A stretch of 64,000 nt of DNA, taken from NCBI GenBank assembly GCA_021803345.1, contig JAJZLS010000088.1:1-64000 (forward strand), in the 5' to 3' direction. The DNA is from Actinomycetes bacterium. Its GTDB lineage: Bacteria > Actinomycetota > Acidimicrobiia > Acidimicrobiales > Acidimicrobiaceae. Made by a program: the position numbers and the translations under genes. Below the pieces are notes generated by a model, which did not search any database, had not been told where the DNA came from, and saw nothing but the letters and a program-made list of their open reading frames with translations. Below are positions 9,416 to 18,947 of this stretch, one piece after another (the stretch's first letter is position 1; every line of letters starts with the position of its first letter).

Positions 9416-9687
9416 GCAGCGAATGGAAGCAATTTATGGAGGACCTACGCAGGTTCCGCCCATTGATCACTGTCATAGCAGCAGTTGTAATATCCCTACC
9501 CAGTATTGCAGGGATGTGGCAAGGGAATATATCTGTGCTTGGCACGCTGGTGCGGGTTGCGGAAGCGATGTTCGTTGCGAGTGTTGGTGTTTGGGTGATC
9601 GCAAAAATCCTTGGGCGATATGCAACCATACAAGCTAGGCAGCAGTTTTACAAAGATGGTGGTAATGGCAACAAAATTCCGGAGTAA
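9412..9687 (+). CDS. Small membrane protein, unknown
   Basis: 91 residues, not recognised. The ATG overlaps the preceding stop as ATGA, so it is translated in the same operon. Two hydrophobic helices are visible, about residues 19-36 and 42-66, with charged ends. It is followed by a terminator-like hairpin, making it the last gene of the fliP-flhA transcription unit. A flagellar role is suggested only by location. Confidence 0.7.
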   Translation: MSSEWKQFMEDLRRFRPLITVIAAVVISLPSIAGMWQGNISVLGTLVRVAEAMFVASVGVWVIAKILGRYATIQARQQFYKDGGNGNKIPE

Positions 9688-9717
9688 CGACTATAACTTT
9701 TTGGTTGCATCTCGCCA

Positions 9718-9757
9718 TGAGGGCTGTTCTTTCTTTCAGGCCCTCAATTATTTTTCT
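9718..9757 (+). terminator. Candidate intrinsic terminator after the flhA unit
   Basis: Seven-base arms TGAGGGC (9718-9724) and GCCCTCA (9740-9746) are followed by the T-rich run ATTATTTTTC. It separates the export-gate genes from flgN-flgK-flgL. The 15-base loop is large, so efficiency is uncertain. Confidence 0.6.
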
Positions 9758-9780
9758 ATTTGGTCCGTTACCTAATATTA

Positions 9781-10263
9781 ATGGAAACAGATAATATGCT
9801 CGCTGAATTCATAGAAACCGTCGACCAGGAAACCGAGCTTTTAAATGAATTCTGCTATCGTCTAACAATACTTAAGGCACTGGTTGTTTGTGACACGCAT
9901 GAATCAATACCGAGAGCAGTTAGAGATACGGAGAGCGTATACGAACAAATAAAAATTGCTGAACTAGTGAGATCAAGTGCGACAATAAAACTAATTGATG
10001 AATTGGGCCTCGATCCTGAGTCAGCCATGGATATAATCGCAAAAAATGTACCTGATGCTTGGGGGGAAATTATCCTCGATCGCAGGACCACCATGCTAAA
10101 AATGCTAAATACTATTAATAGTGAGACAAAATCCTTGTCGGAATCTCTTTCCCAGAGGATCAACCAATCAAAGGAAGCTCTCGATTTTATTGGCAAGCAC
10201 ACTGGATTGACCTATGGTAAAAGTACACCACAAGGTGGAATGTTAGTAACGGGAGCGATATGA
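9781..10263 (+). CDS. flgN: FlgN-like flagellar export chaperone
   Basis: 160 residues from ATG 9781 (a TTG at 9760 is possible but has no support). The protein is almost entirely helical and charged, with the FlgN form: an N-terminal helix, a middle E-x-x-L-x-x-x-L pattern and a final helical part, SQRINQSKEALDFIGKHTGLTYG. FlgN family proteins bind hook-filament junction proteins FlgK and FlgL and deliver them to the export gate. The position immediately before flgK, with an ATGA stop/start overlap, is the strongest evidence, since the family is weakly conserved. Confidence 0.75.
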   Translation: METDNMLAEFIETVDQETELLNEFCYRLTILKALVVCDTHESIPRAVRDTESVYEQIKIAELVRSSATIKLIDELGLDPESAMDIIAKNVPDAWGEIILDRRTTMLKMLNTINSETKSLSESLSQRINQSKEALDFIGKHTGLTYGKSTPQGGMLVTGAI

Positions 10264-11711
10264 GTGGCTTGGGCTTCTCAATTGCTGCTAGCGGACTGGC
10301 AGCGGATACCGCAGAACTAAACACTGCGTCCAACAATCTCGCTAATATAAGCACGCAGGGATATGTGGAAGAACAGGTAAACCTGACCACACAACCAGCG
10401 GGAGGAATGTCGGGAGTTGGTGGGGGAGTCGAGATAGGGTCTGTTTCCAGAATGGTGAGTCAGATTTACCAGCAGGCGAATCTTTCTGCTCAGAACACAA
10501 GTGGCGCAGCGAATCAAACCAACCAGGTGTATCAATCCATTCAAACAATATTTCCAGAGCCAAGTTCCGCAGGGTTAGCCTCACAACTCTCGAACCTATG
10601 GTCTGATATCTCCACTTTGGCGTCAAACCCTGGGCAACAAGGTGCCGAGCAAACTGTTGTAGGGGCAGCCCAAGCCGTGACCCAGACTCTCAATAATGAG
10701 TATGGTCAACTGTCAAACTTGTCCAGTTCTCTTCAGACCCAATTGGGGAGCGGATCCAGCGGTGGGCAGTTGGCGCAGGTCAATTCACTGTTATCCCAAG
10801 TTGGACAGGTTAACAAAAGTATTATTGTTGGAGCATCAGGGGGGAACAGCGTAAATTCCCTTCTGGATCAAAACAATTCATCCGTTTTAAAGCTAGCTTC
10901 ACTGATGGGGATAAGAGCAGTGACTGAAGCAAACGGCACGACATCACTCTACATGAATGGCATACAGTTGGTGACCGGGGACGTAGTGCAGCAACTAGGA
11001 GCCACCGGTTCTGCTAATACAAAAAATCTGGGAATAGTTACAGCTAATGGAGCTCCAGTCAGCCCATTGGGTTCCATCGGGGCGGCGTTGGCGGCGGTTA
11101 ACAATACGATTCCCCAGTACCAATCCCAACTGAATAATATCGCTGATTCTTTAGCGGAAAAAATGAATCAGTTGCAAGCAAATGGGCTTAATATAAATGG
11201 CACTCCCGGGAGCAGCGTACCGGGGGCTACCGGAACCACTTTACCCGATATATTTGTAAATAATGGATCAAGCACAAGCTATACACCAAGTTCCGCAACT
11301 GTATCGTCAGCTGCCACTATTGCCGTATCTCCAGCCTTGATCGCCGATAACACTCTCATTGCTACGGCGGCTGCGCCTAGTTCGTCAAATTCGAATTCGA
11401 TTGGAACGCCAACATTGGATGGGTCCAATGCTCAGGCTATGGCAGCACTTCAGACAGTAGCCGGTGGACCAAATGACCTGTACCAGCAAATGATCGGTCA
11501 GCTAGGCACAGAGGCTCTGAATGCTACCAACAATCTGGCTACTGCCAACAATGCTGCACAGTCGATAAAAAACAATATATCGAGTGTGTCAGGCGTGAAC
11601 ATGAATTCCGAGGAACTGAAAGTATTGGCAGCACAGAACGCATATTCCGCCATCGGGCATGTTATAGACGCAATAAACCTAAGTTTCCAGTCACTTATCC
11701 AGGCGGTATAA
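10260..11711 (+). CDS. flgK: Flagellar hook-filament junction protein FlgK
   Basis: 483 residues. The N-terminus has the flagellar rod/hook form: GLGFSIAASGLAADTAELNTASNNLANISTQGYVEE, including the ANIST-type motif. The C-terminus has the matching VSGVNMNSEELKVLAAQNAYSA helix. The middle is rich in Gly, Ser, Asn and Thr, as usual for surface-exposed filament-family proteins. It starts within the flgN stop and ends one base before the flgL ATG. It joins the hook to the filament together with FlgL. Confidence 0.95.
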   Translation: MSGLGFSIAASGLAADTAELNTASNNLANISTQGYVEEQVNLTTQPAGGMSGVGGGVEIGSVSRMVSQIYQQANLSAQNTSGAANQTNQVYQSIQTIFPEPSSAGLASQLSNLWSDISTLASNPGQQGAEQTVVGAAQAVTQTLNNEYGQLSNLSSSLQTQLGSGSSGGQLAQVNSLLSQVGQVNKSIIVGASGGNSVNSLLDQNNSSVLKLASLMGIRAVTEANGTTSLYMNGIQLVTGDVVQQLGATGSANTKNLGIVTANGAPVSPLGSIGAALAAVNNTIPQYQSQLNNIADSLAEKMNQLQANGLNINGTPGSSVPGATGTTLPDIFVNNGSSTSYTPSSATVSSAATIAVSPALIADNTLIATAAAPSSSNSNSIGTPTLDGSNAQAMAALQTVAGGPNDLYQQMIGQLGTEALNATNNLATANNAAQSIKNNISSVSGVNMNSEELKVLAAQNAYSAIGHVIDAINLSFQSLIQAV

Positions 11712-11712
11712 A

Positions 11713-12615
11713 ATGTCAATGAGTACCAATGCGCTTACAGAAATGCTATCTGGGCAGATCTTAACCCAGCAAAATAATATAAGTAATCTGGAGGGACAGT
11801 TATCGTCTGGATTGGCGCTGAATAAACCATCAGACAATCCAGTGGCTGTAACCCAGGTGCTGTCTTTGTCGAATCAAGCCAGCCAAATATCCAGCTGGCA
11901 GGCAAATATTAATACTGCCCAGTCCTGGTTAGGGACGGCCTCAGGGACACTAAATAACGTTATTAGTGCGATGCAATCAGCAAGAACACTGTTACTCCAA
12001 GCGGCCAACCAGGGAACCCAGGACACCACTTCATACAAGGCGATCGGCCAACAATTGATGAGCATTAGCAATAATATGCTGGCCTTAGCGAATACCCAAT
12101 ATGAGGGGAGATCCCTCTTTGCTGGAACTTCTGCAAGTCAACAGGCATATGACAGTTCAGGAAATTATTTAGGTAATTCGGACACTCCTACTGTCATTGT
12201 GGGTCCGGGTGCAGGAAGTGGACAGGCGATTGATTTATCTGTAACAGGACCCGCCGTCTTTGGAAGCGGAAGTAGCAATATATTTACCACGCTGTCAAAT
12301 GTCGCGTCAGCCCTTTCAAGTGGCACTCCTACATCTAGCCAAATATCAGGAGCCCTTACAGCTTTGGACAATAATTTGGCGATAGGAGAACAGGCCAGTG
12401 CAACGATCGGAAATAGCGCCCTAGAGGTATCGAATATGGCAAGTGCACTTACCCAGCAATTAACCAGCATCCAGAATAGTCAGGCTCAATTGCAGAATAT
12501 AAATATTCCGCTGGCTACGACACAGCTCAACAATGAAATAACAAATTATCAAGCGGCGCTTTGGGCAGCCTCACGAGCGATACCTGAAACTCTTCAGCAG
12601 TTTATAGCCCCTTAA
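11713..12615 (+). CDS. flgL: Flagellar hook-filament junction protein FlgL
   Basis: 300 residues, flagellin-superfamily fold: an N-terminal helix region with LEGQLSSGLALNKPSDNPVAVTQVL and a C-terminal helix region with Q-L-Q-x-x-N. The middle is short and variable. FlgL is the second junction protein between hook and filament. It follows flgK directly and precedes fliW by 25 bases. No filament flagellin gene is present in the window. Confidence 0.94.
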   Translation: MSMSTNALTEMLSGQILTQQNNISNLEGQLSSGLALNKPSDNPVAVTQVLSLSNQASQISSWQANINTAQSWLGTASGTLNNVISAMQSARTLLLQAANQGTQDTTSYKAIGQQLMSISNNMLALANTQYEGRSLFAGTSASQQAYDSSGNYLGNSDTPTVIVGPGAGSGQAIDLSVTGPAVFGSGSSNIFTTLSNVASALSSGTPTSSQISGALTALDNNLAIGEQASATIGNSALEVSNMASALTQQLTSIQNSQAQLQNINIPLATTQLNNEITNYQAALWAASRAIPETLQQFIAP

Positions 12616-12640
12616 TGTAAAGGAAATAGAACAATTAGTT

Positions 12641-13099
12641 ATGGATACATTCCTAAATATCGCGAATAATTCGATAACACTACTTACCGATTTGCCAGGT
12701 TTCCCAGGTGCAAGACATTTCATTATTGAACAATTTGGGTCAATCGAAGAAAATGTTTTTGCCAGGATAAAATGCTTAGACAAAATAGAGGGAGAAAATG
12801 GAGTCCCCCTAAGTGAACTATCATTGCTGGTAATATCGCCACATGCAATATGGCCAGATTATGAAATATATCTCGAGGCATCAGTCGCAGAAGCATTGGG
12901 GCTGAAATCAGCTGAAGACGCAGCAACGTTGGCAATAGTGCATCTGAAGAAACCATTTGAGCAATCTACGGTAAATCTTTATTCACCTATAATTGTTAAC
13001 ATACATACTGGATTGGGAGATCAAATTATTCCACAGGATACTGATGAAGAAATAAAATGGCGTCTCCAAACTCCATTCCCAGAAGTGGCCGTAGTGTAA
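12641..13099 (+). CDS. fliW: Flagellar assembly factor FliW
   Basis: 152 residues, usual length. Family features include LPGFPGARHF near the N-terminus and the Y-S-P-I-I-V-N segment near residue 122. FliW binds flagellin and also binds CsrA, relieving CsrA repression of flagellin mRNA. It ends immediately before the csrA start (no gap), the classical fliW-csrA pair, which points to flagellin translation being controlled by this partner-switch mechanism. Confidence 0.93.
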   Translation: MDTFLNIANNSITLLTDLPGFPGARHFIIEQFGSIEENVFARIKCLDKIEGENGVPLSELSLLVISPHAIWPDYEIYLEASVAEALGLKSAEDAATLAIVHLKKPFEQSTVNLYSPIIVNIHTGLGDQIIPQDTDEEIKWRLQTPFPEVAVV

Positions 13100-13357
13100 A
13101 TGTTGGCACTGACTAGAGAGCCGGGACAGAAGATTGTAATAGGAGGTGGGATATCAATTGTTGTGTTATCCGTATCTCAAAATGGAAGAGTTAGATTAGG
13201 CATTGAAGCTCCGGCAGACGTAAGAATTGACAGAGAAGAAGTAATTCAAAAAATCAAACAAGAGAACATGAACGCGGCACAGGTTGTGACGGACACTGAT
13301 GAAGCGGCGGAATGGCTGTCCCGGATAAACAGGAATCCCAATAAGGGGACTTCGTGA
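13100..13357 (+). CDS. csrA: Carbon storage regulator CsrA
   Basis: 85 residues starting right after the fliW stop. The RNA-binding core is intact: MLALTREPGQKIVIGG at the start, R-V-R-L-G-I-E-A-P in the middle and I-D-R-E-E-V. The C-terminal tail is some 20 residues longer than in E. coli CsrA, as in FliW-controlled CsrA proteins. CsrA dimers bind GGA motifs in mRNA leaders; the likely target here is the flagellin transcript, which lies outside the window. Confidence 0.95.
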   Translation: MLALTREPGQKIVIGGGISIVVLSVSQNGRVRLGIEAPADVRIDREEVIQKIKQENMNAAQVVTDTDEAAEWLSRINRNPNKGTS

Positions 13358-14236
13358 ATTAGACGTGGAGTGGTCGCTTTTACATGGTCCTCTCAATGGA
13401 ATAGCGACAGCCCTCCATCTTTAAAGCGGTACGGATATTGCTTTGAGAAGATGTCCATTTTGGATACGATAATTGAAAAGTGAGAGGTATATATCAAGAG
13501 ACGAAGCAATTGCGCCTTTAGAAAAGCGCTCCAAAAATGAGGTATCAAAACGCGTTTAGATGGTTGAGTTATGCCTAGAAGTACCCGTTTAAAGATAAGC
13601 GTACCTTTGGAGCGATTTCGTCAGGTCGGGATCCTTGAGAATGACATATGCGAGAGACGTGTGGTCATAGACGATGCGGCATATGAAAACCATGACTATC
13701 TCCCAGAGTATTCAAAACCTTTGCCTAGCGATTGATTCATTTGAGAGCCATTGATGTTTTTTATATATCTCCCATAAGGTGAACTAATTATAAGTAGTAA
13801 AAGTTAACAAGTTAATGATTTCCACATCTAAATAAATGTTTCTACATTTTGATTTTCATCGATTTGGATGGTGTAAAGTGGGAAACGTGGAAACGATAGT
13901 TAATTACACCAGCAAGGATTTGAAGTATCGAATATCGAAGATCCGACATACCTCCGAACCTGTAATGCTGTTAGATCTTGCAGTTTCCACTAATTTATGT
14001 CAATTGTCCAGGGTAATCCGATGAGGCCTGGCTCTTGCTACCCAGAAGAGGTTTGCCCTTCCATCAGAGTGCGGCAGCTAAGTTTGCCGGGGAATTATTC
14101 CTCGCAAATAACAGTAACACTGCCTCAATACCTAATGAAGCCCAGATTTTGATACTAATTTGCTCGTAGATCTGGGTTATGCCAATTCTGAGTTTCATAA
14201 TTTTACTGCGCATGCTGAATCGAGGTGAACAATGTG
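13358..14236. other. Long gene-poor region between csrA and the Kor operon
   Basis: Nearly 880 bases. Apart from the short open frame at 13571-13735 I see no convincing gene, RNA or repeat. The end of the flagellar operon and the promoter of the downstream operon must be here. The 62-codon frame at 13836-14024 has no ribosome site and no protein-like pattern. Confidence 0.4.
13571..13735 (+). CDS. Possible small protein (54 aa), unknown
   Basis: ATG to TGA, 54 codons, starting MPRSTRLKISVPLERF and ending in an acidic tail. The composition is protein-like (charged, no rare stretches), but there is no clear ribosome site and I recognise no family. It could equally be a chance frame. It stands alone between csrA and the next operon. 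Confidence 0.25.
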   Translation: MPRSTRLKISVPLERFRQVGILENDICERRVVIDDAAYENHDYLPEYSKPLPSD

Positions 14237-16012
14237 ATGGAACCCACCAATACCAGTGATCCGAACTTTTACCACAGGGTTGTAGATTGCCAATGGTCGT
14301 GTCCCGCACATACAAATGTGCCGGAATACCTGAGGCTTATTGGTCAAGGCCGCTACCAGGATGCCTATATGGAGAATCGGTCATCTAACGTATTCCCCGG
14401 AATACTTGGTCGGACCTGTGACAGACCTTGTGAACCGGCGTGCCGCCGTGTTCGCGTCGACGGGAATCCAGTAGCAATTTGTCGCTTAAAGCGTGTGGCA
14501 GCTGATCTTTCTGGCGACTTAAGTGAGAGACTGCCAAAATCAAATCCAAACAAGAACGGCTTTAAAATTGCATGCATTGGAGCGGGACCAGCTTCACTTA
14601 CTGTAGCTAATGATCTTTTGCCACTGGGATACGAGGTGACAATTTTCGAGGCGACGTCGAAATCGGGCGGACTAATGAGAACCAATATTCCCTCATTTCG
14701 GCTTCCGGAATCGGTTCTCAATTTTGAAATCGACGCGATTCTAAACATGGGGGCAGAGATTCGTTTTGACTTTCCGGTAACGAGTCTTAGCGCTCTTTTA
14801 AACCAGAAATTTGACGCTGTCTTTGTTGGCAGTGGCGCGCCAAAAGGTAAGGACCTGCAGCTTCCAGGTCGAAATGAATCGACTGAGAGAATTCACATTG
14901 GTATTGAGTGGTTGCAGTCAGTTGCATTTGGGCACATCGATTCGGTCGGTGAGCGAGTACTCGTCATTGGGGTAGGTAACACAGCAATGGATTGCTGTCG
15001 GACTGCTAGAAGACTCGGCGGGGAAGAGGTAACTGTAATAGCTAGACGTCCACGGCAGTTTTTCAAGGCTTCACCCTGGGAGCTTGATGATGCTGAAGAA
15101 GAGGGAGTCGATATTTTAGTCAACTACTCTCCGACGGAATTTATTGTCAAGCAAGGGAAATTGGCCGGAATGCGTTTCGATGTTCTTAAATGGAACGACG
15201 ATGCCACGAAATCTGAAAAGATTGATTCTGTGGTCATTGACTGCGATGATGTAATTTTGGCGATTGGCCAAGAAAATGCTTTTGAGTGGATTGAACGTGA
15301 TATTGGTTTGCAATTCAATGCAGACGGAATGCCAGTTGTTGACCCATTTACCATGGAAAGCACGCTTAGCGGCGTCTTTTTTGGTGGAGATGCAGCCTGG
15401 GGTCCTAAGAATATCATTTGGTCAGTAGCTCATGGGCACGAGGCTGCTATTTCGATTCACAATCGATGTCAGAAGGTTTCACTTTCGCAGAGGCCTCTGG
15501 CTGGAATGAGTTTATCCAGCCAGAAGATGGGCATAAGTGAGTGGAGTTACAATAACGACTACAACCCTAGCGACCGCCAAAAGATGGTCCATGTGGAAAT
15601 GACCCGTCGCTTTGAGAACCTTTCACTAGAAGTGGAATTGGGATTCACTCCAGAACAGACAGCTGTCGAGGTACAACGTTGTCTTAATTGTGATATTCAG
15701 ACCGTGTTTAGGGCCGATCTCTGTATTGAGTGTGACGCATGTATTGATATCTGTCCAGTTAAATGCTTAACTATCGCCGAAGGGTTAGAGGATGAAATCG
15801 AACTAAGAAAATCTCTAACACTTCCAGCGCTGAACATGGACCAGCCTCTCTATATATCGGCACCACTGCCTCAAACGGGAAGGATTATGATTCAAGATGA
15901 AAATATCTGCGTGCATTGTGGATTATGTGCCGAAAGATGCCCGACGGCAGCTTGGGACATGCAAAAGTTTACTCTTCAACTTGGCTATGCTGGGGACACA
16001 AGGGGACAATGA
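14237..16012 (+). CDS. GltD-like FAD/NAD(P)H oxidoreductase with two 4Fe-4S clusters
   Basis: 591 residues from ATG 14237, chosen because GAGGTGA at 14222-14228 sits eight bases before it. N-terminal Cys cluster as in GltD/PreT (CQWSCPAH and CDRPCEPACRR), then two dinucleotide-binding motifs (IGAGPASLTVAN for FAD, VIGVGNTAMDCCRTARRLG for NAD(P)H). The C-terminus carries two ferredoxin motifs, CIECDACIDICPVKC and CVHCGLCAERCP. It overlaps the korA-like start by ATGA. I infer that it passes electrons between the ferredoxin reduced by the 2-oxoacid oxidoreductase and NAD(P). It is not a glutamate synthase small subunit in role, because no large subunit gene is present. Confidence 0.85.
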   Translation: MEPTNTSDPNFYHRVVDCQWSCPAHTNVPEYLRLIGQGRYQDAYMENRSSNVFPGILGRTCDRPCEPACRRVRVDGNPVAICRLKRVAADLSGDLSERLPKSNPNKNGFKIACIGAGPASLTVANDLLPLGYEVTIFEATSKSGGLMRTNIPSFRLPESVLNFEIDAILNMGAEIRFDFPVTSLSALLNQKFDAVFVGSGAPKGKDLQLPGRNESTERIHIGIEWLQSVAFGHIDSVGERVLVIGVGNTAMDCCRTARRLGGEEVTVIARRPRQFFKASPWELDDAEEEGVDILVNYSPTEFIVKQGKLAGMRFDVLKWNDDATKSEKIDSVVIDCDDVILAIGQENAFEWIERDIGLQFNADGMPVVDPFTMESTLSGVFFGGDAAWGPKNIIWSVAHGHEAAISIHNRCQKVSLSQRPLAGMSLSSQKMGISEWSYNNDYNPSDRQKMVHVEMTRRFENLSLEVELGFTPEQTAVEVQRCLNCDIQTVFRADLCIECDACIDICPVKCLTIAEGLEDEIELRKSLTLPALNMDQPLYISAPLPQTGRIMIQDENICVHCGLCAERCPTAAWDMQKFTLQLGYAGDTRGQ

Positions 16013-17904
16013 TGGCATCGTTTGGCAATCAGAGTACTAACGCTGACTGGCTTGATAGTTTGCCGCTATCTGGGCTAGGCAAGGTCAATGAATTTGCTAT
16101 TAAGTTTGCAAATGTAAATGGCACAGGTTCGGCCAGTGCAAATAATCTGGTACTCAAGGCTATTTTTCGCATGGGTGTGCCGGTATCAGGGAAAAATCTG
16201 TTTCCTTCAAATATACAGGGGCTGCCAACGTGGTTTGAGATCCGGGTGAGCGAGTCTGGCTTTACCGCGCGTTCAAGCAGTCCAGATATTGTGGTAGCGA
16301 TGAATCCCCAGACTTACCGAGATGATATTGTCTCGATAAAACCGGGTGGAGCTCTTTTGTATGACTCAAGTTGGCCATTATCGTCGGATTTCGAGAGATC
16401 TGACGTGCTAAATGTCGGTGTTCCCCTATCAAGGTTATGTTCTGAAAAATTCCCCGATCCTCGCCAGAGAGTGCTGCTCCGAAACGTTTCTTATGTTGGA
16501 GCAGTCTCAGGTCTAATCGATTTGGACTATCAGATTTTGTCTGAGCTTCTAAATGAGACTTTCCATTCAAATCCAAAGCTTCAGAAGTCGAATCAGATAG
16601 CTTTAGAAATCGGTTATCAATACGTAAAAGAGAGTTATGTCACTCCGCTGCCAATTCGGCTTGAGGTAAGAGACTTAAATGCTGGAAAGATATTGATTGA
16701 TGGAAATACGGCCATTTCATTAGGTTGTGTTTATGCGGGTGCCACCGTAGCTGCCTGGTATCCGATAACGCCGGCGACATCGGTATCTGAGAATTTTGAG
16801 TCGCTTTGTGAGAGACTTCGAACGGTTGAGCTTTCTAACCCCGATGGTACTGTCAGCAATGTCAAGAATTTTGCGGTATTGCAAGCCGAGGATGAGATGG
16901 CGGCATTAGGCATGGTGATTGGTGCGTCATGGGCTGGCGCCAGAGCCTTTACGTCGACTTCCGGACCTGGAATATCCCTAATGAATGAGCTGTTGGGTCT
17001 GGGCTATTATGCCGAGATTCCAGCAGTTATTTTTGACATACAGAGGACCGGACCCTCTACAGGGATGCCTACTAGGGTGCAGCAGTCGGATATTCTTCTT
17101 AGCGCTTATGCTTCTCATGGAGACACCAAGCACATACTTTTATTCCCTGGCAATCCAAATGAATGTTTTCAATTCGCTGTCAAAGCATTCGATTTGGCAG
17201 ATCATTTCCAAACTCCCGTGATTGTTCTTTCAGATCTCGATATTGGTATGAATGATTGGGTTGCTGATGAGTTTACGTGGGATGCAAACTATGAATGGGA
17301 CAGGGGCCGAATTCTGGGTCAAGAGGAACTTTCAAAGATTGCGAAATTTCAACGTTACAGCGACCAGGACGAGGAATATGTTACATCCAGAACGCTACCT
17401 GGAAAGGATTCCAAGGGAGCCTTTTTCACAAGAGGATCGGGACATGATCAATTTGGAAACTATACCGAATCTCCTGAAGACTATATAAAGGTCATGGAAA
17501 GGCTGTTGAACAAGCACAAAGCTTCAGTTAACTGGATACCCGAACCTATAGTCAGAATCCGCGACAAGGCTGCGATTGGGGTCATAACAATAGGAAGTTG
17601 TGAGCCTGCGGTATTAGAGGCTCTTGATCATTTCGAGAAAGATGGAATTGAGATGGACTACTTGAGAATCCGAGGATTTCCATTTCATCAGTCGGTCAAA
17701 TCGTTTATCGAGGACCATGAGCAGACATTGGTGGTTGAACAAAACCGGGACGCCCAACTAAGGTCATTGCTGATTCTCGAACTGGGGATCGACCCCAATC
17801 TTTTGATGTCGGTCCTTTCCTACGGTGGTTTCCCGCTTACTTCTGACGATGTATTGACACGTGCAAAAAGAATCTTGAAAGGCTGGGACCGATGCCCTCG
17901 ATAA
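16009..17904 (+). CDS. korA: 2-oxoacid:ferredoxin oxidoreductase, fused gamma/alpha subunit
   Basis: 631 residues from ATG 16009, which has AAGGGG just upstream and overlaps the previous stop. Residues about 20-180 form the gamma domain (GTGSASANN, then NIQGLPTWFEIRVS, a mark of the 2-oxoglutarate-type branch). From about residue 225 the alpha domain follows, with AWYPITPATSVSENFE and AEDEMAALGMVIGASWAGARAFTSTSGPG. The fusion of gamma and alpha is normal for Kor-type enzymes in actinobacteria. With the downstream beta subunit it would decarboxylate 2-oxoglutarate (or another 2-oxoacid) to the acyl-CoA with reduction of ferredoxin. The exact substrate cannot be read from sequence. Confidence 0.88.
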   Translation: MMASFGNQSTNADWLDSLPLSGLGKVNEFAIKFANVNGTGSASANNLVLKAIFRMGVPVSGKNLFPSNIQGLPTWFEIRVSESGFTARSSSPDIVVAMNPQTYRDDIVSIKPGGALLYDSSWPLSSDFERSDVLNVGVPLSRLCSEKFPDPRQRVLLRNVSYVGAVSGLIDLDYQILSELLNETFHSNPKLQKSNQIALEIGYQYVKESYVTPLPIRLEVRDLNAGKILIDGNTAISLGCVYAGATVAAWYPITPATSVSENFESLCERLRTVELSNPDGTVSNVKNFAVLQAEDEMAALGMVIGASWAGARAFTSTSGPGISLMNELLGLGYYAEIPAVIFDIQRTGPSTGMPTRVQQSDILLSAYASHGDTKHILLFPGNPNECFQFAVKAFDLADHFQTPVIVLSDLDIGMNDWVADEFTWDANYEWDRGRILGQEELSKIAKFQRYSDQDEEYVTSRTLPGKDSKGAFFTRGSGHDQFGNYTESPEDYIKVMERLLNKHKASVNWIPEPIVRIRDKAAIGVITIGSCEPAVLEALDHFEKDGIEMDYLRIRGFPFHQSVKSFIEDHEQTLVVEQNRDAQLRSLLILELGIDPNLLMSVLSYGGFPLTSDDVLTRAKRILKGWDRCPR

Positions 17905-18947
17905 TTAAGCCTTCTATACCTCTGATACCTTTAGCGAAAAATGACCTTGGGCTAACAATAAGAAACTATGAAGGTTCCATGTCAACCCTCTGTGCGGGTT
18001 GCGGCCATGATTCAATTACGGCAGCCATAATTAGGTCGTTTTTTGAAATGTCGCTTCCGCCAGAGCGAATCGCAAAAATTAGTGGGATAGGATGCTCTTC
18101 TAAAACTCCAACTTATTTCGTATCAGGAGCCCATGGATTCAATTCCGTACACGGACGAATGCCGTCAATTGCCACCGGAGCAAACGCTGCTAACCGCTCG
18201 TCTATTTATATCGGCATATCAGGTGACGGTGATTCGTTATCCATTGGGGCGGGTCAATTGGTGCATGCCATAAGAAGAAACGTTGATATGGTGTATCTGA
18301 TTGAGAACAATGGAGTCTACGGGCTGACTAAAGGACAGTTTTCTGCGACAGCTGATGTCGGGTCCAGAGCAAAGAAGGGAAAAGCGAATAAGGTAACCCC
18401 TATTGACCCGGCCCTACTGGCGATCAGTCTCGGGGCTTCATTTGTCGCTAGAAGTTTTTCTGGTGATAAAGAGCAATTGGTACCAATTCTTAAAGCAGCG
18501 ATATCTCATCGTGGTTTTGCGCTTATTGACGTAATATCTCCATGCGTTCAGTTCAATAATCACAATGGTTCAACTAAAAGTTATAGTTATGTTAGGGAGC
18601 ATGAGCTAAAAGATATCGAAACTAGCTACGTTGGAGAGTTTTCGGAAATAACTGCTGATTTGACACAGGGAAACCTTACATCAGTGACTCTGCATGATGG
18701 CAGTGAAGTCGTCTTCAGGTCACTGCCAGCAGGGTATGATTCCCATAGCCGAGAATCGGCGATCGCTTATATCAATGGTGCCGTTGCAAGAAATGAGATT
18801 CCCACCGGACTGCTCTTTATTGATGAGCAGGCTCCAGATATGCACCAGGTGTTGGAAACCACTAGCGAAGCTCTGGTTGATCTTAGTTATGAAAGCCTGT
18901 GTCCCGGTGGTGGTCAGCTCGAGAAGTTCAATCAAAGTTTTAAGTGA
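17892..18947 (+). CDS. korB: 2-oxoacid:ferredoxin oxidoreductase, beta subunit (TPP-binding)
   Basis: 351 residues, overlapping the alpha-subunit gene by 13 bases. The TPP motif is clear: G-D-G-D-S followed by IENNGVYGLTKGQ, the KorB form. LCAGCGHD near residue 35 and GIGCSSKTPTYF supply the Cys residues of the beta-subunit iron-sulfur cluster; S-P-C-V-Q-F-N-N-H comes later. Last gene of the three-gene operon. Confidence 0.88.
   Translation: MPSIIKPSIPLIPLAKNDLGLTIRNYEGSMSTLCAGCGHDSITAAIIRSFFEMSLPPERIAKISGIGCSSKTPTYFVSGAHGFNSVHGRMPSIATGANAANRSSIYIGISGDGDSLSIGAGQLVHAIRRNVDMVYLIENNGVYGLTKGQFSATADVGSRAKKGKANKVTPIDPALLAISLGASFVARSFSGDKEQLVPILKAAISHRGFALIDVISPCVQFNNHNGSTKSYSYVREHELKDIETSYVGEFSEITADLTQGNLTSVTLHDGSEVVFRSLPAGYDSHSRESAIAYINGAVARNEIPTGLLFIDEQAPDMHQVLETTSEALVDLSYESLCPGGGQLEKFNQSFK

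Noticed and set aside
13836..14024. 62-codon frame upstream of the Kor operon
   Set aside because: No ribosome site and no protein-like pattern.
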